Below, one piece after another: positions 39,301 through 51,300 of a stretch of DNA of 64,000 nucleotides. The notes beneath the pieces are model-generated. The model saw only the letters and a list, made by a program, of their open reading frames with translations, was not told the origin of the DNA and searched no databases. A program made the position numbers and the translations under genes. Position 1 is the first letter of the stretch, and each line of letters opens with the position of its first letter. Origin of the DNA: Aphrophora alni (taxonomy: Eukaryota; Arthropoda; Insecta; Hemiptera; Aphrophoridae); NCBI GenBank assembly GCA_963513935.1, contig OY740777.1:17827271-17891270 (forward strand). Direction: 5' to 3'.

Positions 39301-42300
39301 ATATATTTGACGACATATTATATTTCTGTGATCTAAAGATAGGCTACCCGAAATCACAGTAATCACCCAGTGATTAATAATTACTGGAATAAATAAATAA
39401 TTAGGTATTGTACCTAGTTAATTAATTTTTAAATTCTCCAATCCGTGGGCTAACATGTTGAATAAGTCAAAATAAAGAAAAAAGTTCCTCTAAACATATG
39501 TCCGAAAACACTTCTTTTACCAACTATTCATCATTTTGTTTTATTTTTACTAAATAATTTATATCTCTAGAACTACTTAACCGATTGAGTTGAAATTTTC
39601 CGCTGTACTCTTAAATATAAGGACCTTTTAAGATAATCAACTTGTTCCAATAATTAGTTTTGAAATGATGGCTATTTAAATATTTAATACAAAAGTAACT
39701 CATTTCAAGTTATTTTCATTTAAAATATTTAAATGGCTACCATTTGAAACAGATTATTAGAACAAGTCCCTTTCTAGTCCTTCCATTTGGATTCAAATTC
39801 CCTGGGCTGTCTTCTTCCACCACGGCTAGCGACGCAACCGGTATCTTCTAACCTCAAAGACCCCCTCTCCTTGGTGCCGCTTATATATCTTTTATCGCCC
39901 GTGGTGTTCTACTTCCGATGCAAGTCAAGCATTTCAACACATTTTCACTTCTTTCACAATAGTTGGGCCATTCTGAGTGTCGTATGATTATTACATTAAA
40001 AAAATTTATGATTACAATATACAGTATGTAATAAATATAAAACTGATGGTTTTATATATAAAAAAAACTTACTTTATTAATAAAAAAAAAATGAAGTTTA
40101 AGAAAGTTATTTATAATTAATTTTAAACATTGCTCGGTCATTAGAGCTCCAGGTGGAATTAACTCACCAATTTTGAAAAAACATGAATTTACTTTTTATA
40201 AAGATCTCGGCATGGATTCTTTTTGTAAGTGTACTCACAGTGATTCTTTGGTAGTGAATGAAAAACTCTTGTTTAGACTGAAATTTTAACATACATTTAT
40301 TATTCACAAAGTATTTGTATACAAGAACATATTATTTAAACATATTATGAAAGTAAACATGAATATTATCTTGGTTAATTTGCTTTATCTTTTTATCGTC
40401 TCAGATGGAGGCTGATTCAATGAATTTAAATCTTTACTTTAAATGTTGAAACAAAAATTACTTTTCTTTTTAATTTTAAATTACTTTAAAAATCTCTGAA
40501 GGAGATTTACTTTAAATTTTGAATGTTTCATTATTTTATTTATTTATTTATCTTGAAATATTTTCAAGAAGATTAAATGATCAAACATATATATAGCAAA
40601 AATTATTAAAACATAATATAATTCCTTAATCTAAAGTTAACATAAGGTGTCTATACCACGACACCAAATTTTTATAAAAATTGTCCGAAGATAGCAATTC
40701 AGACGTCCAGTATCTTGCAGTTCATTGGAATCGTTGCTTTCAGGAAAGTTCATCTTTCGTATGTTCGCACAGCACTCTAGAAATGTTTTTCTTACAATAG
40801 TTCATAGCGTTTATGGTTATTTAAAGAATGTTCATTTTAATACACGATTTTCGCCACGCGGTAAACGATCAACTTAAGACTCGCGTATAGAGAACATAGT
40901 CTCTTAAAATAATGTTTTGGTTTTTTATTAATAATAATTTGTCCCTTTCTATTATTAATCTGGCAAACACGAGTGTTCATTAAAGTTGGTATTAACTGTC
41001 CAGTCATTCACTTTATACCAATTGTCTCACTTTGTTTGTCCATTGTCTACACTGAGTCTATAAGTCTATTAACCACGTTTACATTGTCATTGAAAACACT
41101 CTTTATCACTTTTCTAACCATTTTATACTTTGCTAATCTCTATTTGAGACTAAAAAATCAAATATATTACATTTTTAACAAAACTTAGAAACTCTGTTCT
41201 AAGACCTTTTTAACACAACCTTCACCTACAAGCTCCTCCCTGAGACTGTTTTAACACATCTTACCACCTCAAGATTTCCACTAAGACTTTTTAACACAAC
41301 CTCCACCTCTGAGCTCTGTTCTAAGACTGAAATAAGGACGCATGATGAATTCTCACTTCCGTTACTCAAGGGTTCACTCCAAGGATTGTTTTTTCATTTA
41401 CCGCTGACTTTGTGATAAATCATCTCGCATTTTTCTCTATGTACTGTTCAACTACTACGCAAATCACAATTCGTCCTTCTTATAATTTTACTCACACACA
41501 AAATTATTAAATTTCTTATAACTAAATTTCCTTAAAATCTATACATTATTATTTACTTGTGTTTGGAAATCTATTCTAGTTGAATTTACTTTATTTTAAC
41601 CTTAAGACCCATAAGTCATGTTTTTGACTTACGTTCTATTACCCTCTACTCAATACGATTTCCATTATAGTAAATATTTTGTTCAAATTGACCTTTTTAG
41701 GTGTTACAAGTAGACTCTTATAAATCCGGACTATTGTGGCGGACGGCCGGTCCGGATTCCGAAAAATCCGGATTTCCCGGAGTCAGAGATAAGTCGGCCG
41801 CGGGGCAGATACGAGCGGTGATAAGCCGTACATGCAATAGTTACCGGCCCATGCCGATACACAGCGACACTTGTTACACTCTGACACATTAACTAATGGT
41901 ACTGTTACTGTAATGTACATAATACAGTACTGGACTGCAATTAGTAAAACACAGGGTAAGGCGTGTCAATTACCTCAGTCGCGCAGAAACTTCCACTGCT
42001 CGTGAATCATTACAAAATACATCATTCATGCAATGCGGAAGATCGCGTGAAAATTGAAGGCACTAAAGCGGCAAATTGTTATTTAAAAAAAATTTTACCG
42101 TCCGGTCCGGATTTTTCGGAGTCCGGATTTTCGTGATTCGAATTTATGAGAGTCTACTGTACTAAAAAGAAATAATAATAAATTACATTAAATATATTCC
42201 TGACAGCTATGTTTAAGGGAACTTTTTTTTGACCTATATAAACACCTCCTTATTTATCTCCGCAGATTACACACACACACATATATATATGTGTGTGTGT

Positions 42301-45300
42301 GTGTGTGTGAGTACAATTCTTTCCGTTACAATAATAGCATTAAATAAAACTCGTAAATAAAAGTGTTTCTCAAAGATAAACACTTGATTTGATGACCACC
42401 GAAAATTGAAGTAACCAATATATTTTAATGTCAAAAGGCTTGAATCAATCAAAAATATACACACCCCCTCAAAACAGAATGTAGGGAAATTAATAATTAT
42501 ACAAAGGAAAATAGAAAACCCTAACTCTATAGCAGGATGTATTTAGGTTGTAAAAACTGTTATTTAGGGGTTTTTTCCTTCAATTGACCAAAAAATTAAA
42601 AATAGATTTAGGGGTAATATATTTCTTATGCTATTTTAATAAGTAGATTAAGAGCTTATTTTCCACTAAGGTTATAATTACCACATGTTTTTTGGTGTTT
42701 CCAACAATAAAAATTAGAGTGTGTGCCATTTGTTCTTATAAAGGCAGTTTATTTTATATATTTCAGCAATATGAAAATTCATCTGAAAGTCCAACTACTT
42801 TTCCTTCTTTATTCAGTGAGATTGTTTCTCAGCCACAAGAAATACTTGTGTAAGTAATATTAGCTTTAATTCTATTCATAATATAAATTTCAAATATTCA
42901 GTATGCATTATACACTTATGTTGGTGGTGATTTCTTTTGGTGTTCTTTTGTATAACCACTCTACTGTATTGTTAATAGATGCAGGTTACTAAACTGCACA
43001 AATTGATAAAGTGTTTCAATAGCCGCCATTTTGAAATTTTGTGACTATTTTTTCAGTAAAAATCATAATCAACATGCAACGTAATTTCGTGAAATAATGG
43101 TTTACTTTTTTGTATAAATTTGGTGTAATGTGCTTGTGGGTGGGAAACCCAGAATAAAAACCTACTTGTTGACTGAATTATGTATATTGACAGGGAAATT
43201 CGCTCTTGTCTCTCTCTCAACAGCTTGCGAAACAAGCCAACTAATGACTAATGACATACCCATGTACCTGGAAAGCGGTTTTTTTAGGAAATCCAGGACC
43301 ACGTTGAGGTAGTGCGATGGTGCACCTCATCATCTGCGGTGATGAGGTTTTCTTGGTCGTCCTCATCATTCTGTGTGATTAAAAATTTTCCAGCATATCT
43401 AGGTACACTATTCAGTTCATAATTTTTTATTGAAAAAAGAAAGAGCTATAAATTTTGCTCTAGCTTAATGCTATCATGAAAATGTTCCAAGAATTGTTTT
43501 GGATTTTTACTGCCACAAATCCAACAGTTATGTGTATTCACTTTACCACTTACATGGAAAGTTAACTCATCACTAAAGATTATGTTTGTAATGAAATTCA
43601 GGTCTTCATCAAAATGTTGTTATAACATTTCTTCACAAAACTTCTTATGATCAACACTATCAGTATTTTATAAATTCTTGAACCATTGCTAATCTGTATG
43701 GTTTGAGATGAAAACATTTTCTCAACAAAAGTCAAACACTTGCATGTTGAATACCCAGCTTGTTAGAAGTATAGCGGGTAGATTTTGTAGTACTGTTAAC
43801 AAGGCTTTGCCTTACTTGCTTTACTACATCGTCAGACACACGGAGATGCCCCATGGATTTCTTATGGGTTACTGAACACATGGTTTAAACTAAACATTTA
43901 TGCCACTCATAATAGTAGACCTGTTGGGAGGATATTTGCCATACTTGGTACAAAATTCCGAAAACAATTCTATACTCGGAAACAATTCCATTGTACAATT
44001 GTTTCAGACTTTGATTCTTCAAAGCAAAACACACAGTGTGCTTGAGACTAGTGAAAGTAGCCATCTTTTTTACAACTTTGCAAGCGCTTGTGAAGGTGCT
44101 ATTCAGTACTATTTACTATGTTAGTCAAAATTTGATCTATTTTGCTACAAAATGACACCAATATCAGCTCTGTAAGTAGTCTGAATTAATTTATATGAAT
44201 TTACAAAGTTGTAACTTCTTTTTTAAGCACCCTGTATAATCTTATAATATACATTTACCATTTTAGCATTTAAATTATTTAAAAAAATAGTACAAATATG
44301 TATGGACTTAGCTCTTAGAATGATTGACAACAATAAATACTTGTGTTACATAATAAGTTTGGAATATCCTTTTAATAAATCCTTTACGCTATACAAAACA
44401 CTTAATACCACCACTTTAAACATTCATATTACTTAATTTTAATTGCAAAAAAGTATTTTAATAACTTTTATAGCACTTGTTTTTTAGATTAATACTTATT
44501 TAACAGCAAGCTCTTCGTATATTTTCACCTGTGTTTCTTATGAACTACTCAACATTTTCTGCAGTCTTTGAACGTCTCTTCCCTTTCCATTTTTATGTAA
44601 ACCTTTTGATTGCCTGATGATAGCTTCACTCAATTGGTGCAATTGAAAAGTCTATCGTGCAATAAAACTAAAGTAACTGATATTGTAGTTCATTCTTATA
44701 GATTTAGCTTGCATCTGTCAGAATGTTAAGCTATTATCTTGTCCGTGGTTAGTCAATAGTTGTGAAATTATGTTTAAAAATGAACTATACCTTAGTTATA
44801 TAGGTATGTTTTAAGATTATTATTGATTACACTTGAAGAAGGCTAGAGTCAACACTAATAGTATGGTATTTTACAGATTGTATGCATCTCCCAGTCAAAT
44901 AGCCAAAGGTGAAATCGTTACATTGTCTGACCTTAGTGCTTTGTGGCACACTATACTTGTACTTGTAGACACTACAGTACCCATAGCCAAAACTAATCCT
45001 CAAAGTAATAAAAAGGAAGAACAAGTTCAGGAACAAATTTTGCCAACAGAAGACATTGAATTTGATACACTTGGACCTGTAAGTTAATTAAAATGATTAA
45101 ATCAGTAAAAAGATACAATGTTTCAGAACTAGTCTTAGAATGAATGTCATCTTGATATGATTATTTACGACCATACTTTCTTTCTGTTGATGATTAACAG
45201 GAGGGAGACTTTCTGTATGTTACCAATGTTATCATACAAAAAAGTATATATTAAAAGTCTTGTTAAGGAATAAATCCAATACATGGAAAATTTTATAATG

Positions 45301-48300
45301 GAATTAATTTGAAATTGACGGCAAGTCTTCTACATGAAAATTGCTACATCATATGTTACTTAAAAAAAAATTAATTAATTAGTTTTACAAAGTACCTATC
45401 TATTTCTATAAATATTAAATTGAGAAAAATGTAACTGTTAAATAGTATTAATCCTCCTATTTAGTGGTAACACAATTGTACCCATTGATTATAGACTGAT
45501 TAATTAATACATATTCTATTATGGGTGTGATTTTCTATCCACACTTTTATTTTCAGTTTGGTACGGTGGCAAGCATTCCGGTAATCAATAATAGTTTAAT
45601 ATCTTGGTAGCTCACAAATTCATTCTCTCATCATTTATTAGTTTGTTTTTTAATTAGTATACATATACATTGTATCTAATAAGTCAGAATATTAGTGGTT
45701 GTAAGCAGTGGCGTAGCCAGCTAATATTTTCGGTAAGGGATATTTCCCCCCTCCACATATAACGGCTCAGAGAAATGTAAGAAACATATTTATATAGTTG
45801 TGAGTATATATATGTTGTATTCTGTATATGAATATATAAAGTTATTTATTTTTATGCTGCTCTGATTTTATATATTAACGAGACTGATGCTGTAGGTATT
45901 ATTACAAATTAAAATAAAACCAAATTAAATATGTAATGACAAAAAAAAAAATAATAGAAGTAAAACATTAATACAAATATAAAAAAAAAACGTAAGAAAT
46001 TAAAATTGCAATTATTTTTTTCTTTAAGTAACAAAAAAATAACATCCAAAAACTTTGCTTATTAAGAAACAAAACCATATTAATGAAAATATATTAATGA
46101 AAACAAATGTCAAATTTCTGGTTCATTTGAAAATATTTACAAAACAGCATAACATCTAGTTTTCTCCGTTTTATGGCAAATTTGTCCAGAACTTCATTTG
46201 GGTTGATGTCAATTTCTCTATAAATTGACAACATTGCGAGGCCGTTCAAACGATATTGCAACGTTGAGTTCTTCAAATAACTTTTTAATCGCTGTAAATT
46301 TGAAAATGATCTTTCCGTTGTAGATGTTGTGATGGGCAAAGTAACAGCTATTTTTAGTATTGAATGCAATGTTGGAAATATGCCCTCATTACATTAATTT
46401 AATGATGAAATAAAATCTTTAGGATAATCTGTAAAATGTGTCTGATTAACCCATGTTCTTTTCCACATTTCTAATTCGGCTTGTAGCAGTGCATTGTCTG
46501 TTATTACCGATGGCATTGTTCAGTCAGTGTCGCACAACATGCTTCAATATCATTGTCATTTAGATTTTTGCGTTGTTTAGGGAGCAATGTTGATAGTTTT
46601 TCTAGAAGGGATTTATGAGTTGAAAACCTTTCATTAATTTCTTGTAAAAAATAATTAAGGAATGGGACAAATATTACTCTCCTAAAATAATCTTCAGCAT
46701 TAGAACATTCATAATTTTGCCTTTGAACCTGTCTGCCAACTTAACGGGATATTTGTATGGTTGTTCCTAATTCTTCACCAATCTTCACGGATTCATCATA
46801 CAACTGTTTGAAAGTTTGTTCTGAGTTATTCCTCATTTCCTGAATTTCTTCTGTTAAAGTTTTGGCATATTAAAGTTGAGTGCTGATGATAGGTCACATT
46901 CTTTGTTCTGCAAGTACTTGCACAGTCCAAAAGCCAAATAAAACATCTTACAATAGTTGTAATGATTGCCATTTCGAAGAGCAGCTGAGAGTGTGAATCC
47001 TTTGCCTGCTGATTCTGCATCATCAAATCCCTGGATAATATCTAGCACACTTACTAGATTAAGTCCATGGCTGGAATAATGCACATGCAAAGCTTCTGGA
47101 TGTTTTCTTTTATTATAGCTGCATAACCTTTATATTGTCCACTCATGTCTGATACACCATCGTATCTTTGCCCTTTCAAAAAAGAAATGTTTATCCTCAT
47201 AGACTGCAGCTCTTTTAATAATTTTTCTGCTAATGCAGATCCTCGTGTGTCTATGACAGATACAATTTTTAAGAAATCTTCTCTTAAAATGAACTCACCA
47301 TTTTTCTTTTCAGTATATCTGACTCATTACGTAAATTGTTCTATGCCACAGATATCAGATGTTTCTTCAGCAATAATGCTGAAACATCTTGATTCATTGA
47401 CTTTATTTACAATTTGGTTCAATATAATATTTCTACAAATATCAATACTTCATTCTGAATTTGTGGACTAGTGTACATGGTATTTGCATTAGCATTTTCC
47501 AAGTGGGATTTAAGGGATTCATCCCTACTTTCAACTCAGAATCTTAACAATACTGTGAAATTTCCATCTTTGAATTGTGGATCAGAGTTAGGATTTATTG
47601 GGCCTGCATCGATGTTTCCACATAGAGCAATTTCTTGCCTCCCGCAAAATATTATGGTTTTAATTATAGGAAGTACGCATTTTCTATTCTTTACTATGCA
47701 CTCTTTTTTGGCAGTATCGATTTGAGTATGGACGTCATCGATTTTCTTTTCAAATACTTTTAAAAAGTTATTTGCAGAAATACATTCATTTTTATGATGT
47801 TGGCTATTTCCGTGAAGCCGAAAATAATGTTTGGTATCTTTAAAACGTTTTAATGGAGGATTTACTAAAGCTCCCAATCGGACATGCTGTCCCTTACCAA
47901 CTTCTACAGTTTTTGCAAAAACTAAACAAAATTTACAAAACCGCCCTTCTTGTTCCTCAGAGTATAACAACCATGTTCATCCATTTAAAAAAATTTTAAA
48001 TTTCTATGTCCTTGAGGAAACTTATAAGAATCATCTGGAATCCAAGTTTTTTTAAGAATATTAAATTTGTCTTCATCACTACAGGGTTTGTTTATAAAAG
48101 ATCCAATGTCGACCACACCTTGTTTGTTTTGTGTGTATTTTATTTCTTACAGTGTTTTGCTTGTCCTTATTAATTATATATCCTGCTCTTGGATACTTGA
48201 GGTATTGGAAGCTGATGTTAAGTCATTGTTGGTAGATTCAAAATTACTAATGGAAAGATTGTTATTATGACTCAAAATGCACACATCCTCAACAGGTTTT

Positions 48301-51300
48301 TTGTTTTGTCCTTTAAAAAAGTGTAACTTATCCTTTTGTCTTTTACTCATATTAACACTGGAACATTATATACTATTATTATCATATTATTAGTTCTTAC
48401 GCTATTAAAAGACTTAAGGTCATCAAGCATGTATGTTTTTCTATTATTAATATTCAATACGACACAGTTTTAACTGTAGCTTAACTCCGTACCTGTGCAC
48501 AACCACCTGACCCGAGCGAGAGTAATTAGGCACTGTCTGTTAGTGCTCCTTTTCTCAGAATAATATCAATGACAGACATTCTATAAATAACCTTCCTGCC
48601 ACACTCGGATGTTTGTCGATAACTGAAAGCGGGGAGAGGAGATTCCAGAAACTGGTGACGGCTGACGTCTAGCTGACGACCAAATCACATTGGGACATTT
48701 ATTTTTATACAAAATTTATTTTCAGGGAAACATAATTTTTACAGGCATATACTAGATTGGGGGGGGGGGTTGTATCCCGATATCCCTCCTGGCTACGTTA
48801 CTGGTTGTAAGCTTAGTTAAATAAATATGAAAGCTGGTTTATTTAGCTTCTGTGAAGTTTAACAAATGTTCAAAAACATCATTTAGTTCACTCAGATTTG
48901 CTAAAATATATAGTGCAAAAACATTGCACAAATTTTCTCACTACCTTATCCCTTAAACCAAATAAAAGTGAAACAAAACTTTTGATCACTAAAATTATCA
49001 ATTCGGTAGTTGTCAATTAAAAAATGAATATAAACCATGGACACCGTCTTTGTACAAAAAATAAAAAATATATCTTTATTTAAATAAGAAGTTAACTTGT
49101 TTTGCTTTTGGCATAAATATGACCTCAGCATAAGTTGTATTGGATTAAAATCAAGTTTTCAATGGTGGTTCCATTTTGTTTACGGGGTTGGGTTTACGTT
49201 TCACTAAAATTTGATTGAAATTGATAGAGCTGATTTTGAGAAAATATGTCTTTTATAACAATAACTCCTAAACAGGTATTTTTGGCAACCAATACTTTTT
49301 GAGTCTTTAGGAGGCTACACTTGAGCAAAATTTGATTAAATCTTTAAAGATGTTTTGAGAAAAATCATAATTTTTTGTTCCCCCCCCCCTAGATTTTGAT
49401 TTATCAACGCAATTTTTAAAATGTCATTAAAATTTGTTCACGTGTTTGAGCTATAGAGCACTGCATAGATAACAAATACCAGATAGGCAAAATGTAAAAA
49501 ACACTTTTTATACTCAAGGGCCTCAAAAATAAATAAGGTTTTTAAAATATTAGTATATTAAATTTGATATTTTCACATTTAATTTAATAGGTGTACAAAT
49601 TATTATAAAATTTAAATTATTATGAATATATGTACAAAAAGCTCTACACACATGAGCTATATGCACATGAGAAAATAAAAAAAGGATTTAGTTTCAAAAG
49701 AAAGGCCCCTACACATTGAAGTAGGTGTGTACACTGCTATCATAGTCTCATAGTAAACCCACATCGATTCGAAAAGTACCCTTAAGCACTGGTGTACCTA
49801 AGTCTACAGTACATCGAATAATCAAGAAACATGGTGTGAAGTTCACAGGATTTTTGAAGACGACCCAGACAGAAGAGTGGAGTTTTGTTCCAAAGTGATT
49901 GAAAATTACGAGACTGACAATGAGTGGCATCTTCGTTTGGTGTTTTTAGACAAGTCTACATTTTATCGTAATGGTTTAGTAAGTAGACATAATGTTAACT
50001 AGTACAATACTACAAATCCTCATATTTCAGAAGAAAAGAAACTTAGGTCAAAGGGCAATACAATTTTGGCAGCACTGTCAGCTAATGGAGTTCTTTCCTA
50101 CGACATATCTGAGAGGACAATGACTGGGCCTAGGTATCATGAAGTGTTGAGCACTCATTATTCTGCACTTAACCATCGAAGAAATGCAGGTTTGCATATT
50201 TCAGCAGGATAGAGCCACTCTACACTATGCTCGAGAAGTGAAAAAATCTACTAACCACTCAGTTAACTGGTTGTTGGTTTGGAAGAGGAAGCGATTTTTT
50301 GGACGGCCGCCTAGAGCACCAGATGTTACAGTTTGTGACTTTTTTCTGTGTGGGTATTTAAAAGAAAAGGTTTACTCCCATGACATAGAAACCAACGAGG
50401 CTAATCGAAGAAGAAATGCTTAACATTCCTAGGGAATTCTTCAGAAATGCCTTTGAGGCTTTTTTTTTATCGATGATACCAGTGCGGAGCAGTAGACGGG
50501 TTTCAATTTGAATGATATATTTGTTTGTTATGAAATATGTTTTATCATAAAAAGATATTTGATTATTTGTTATATTGTGGTAATTAAATAAAAAAGTTAT
50601 TAAAGTCTAAATAAAAAGTTATTTTATTGGTTGGTTTAAACCATAAATCGATGTCAACAGCCGCCATTTTATTTCTATTGCAGATATCAGCGTACAAATT
50701 TGTTGGTACACTTTTGCATATGTTTCCAATATATATGAAAAAAACCTTACAATTTAGTAGACCCGTATGTACTTGGTTTAAAAATTTAAATACCTTCGTG
50801 AGACACACTGTATAAAGTTTTCTTATTTTCTGATATGGTAAATTAAGATTTTTAAATGAAGTATAATTTATCATAATTAGCACCTATTTAAAAAAATTAA
50901 ACTACAATGACAGCAAGAAGATCTAAGGTTTATGTATAAAATTAATATATCTCTTTAGATTTTGTATGGATAGGAGACACAGGCTTATTTTGGAAAGTAG
51001 TACTTCGTATTACCTAGTTGTACACAAATAGAAAATCACAATAAAAGACTAAAGCTCTGAAATATTTCATAAAAACTGTTTACTTTCTCAATCAGTAGAG
51101 AGTATAGTATACGCTAGTAGTCTGTGTGCACAGACTAGCTAGCTGCAGTGGACGGGGTGGAGAGGGGCGACTTTTCTACAAACATCGGTTACTCCTGCTT
51201 CCACTTAAATTTCCCGCCATCCTTTCTCAGTTTACAGTCGTTTAACTGACAGTGACTACGTGCTCGTGTTCCTGTTATGCTTTTCATCATGAGTAAAGTT

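Noticed and set aside
47145..48270. Several plus-strand frames of 67-108 codons
   Set aside because: They are antisense shadows of the decayed hAT transposase.
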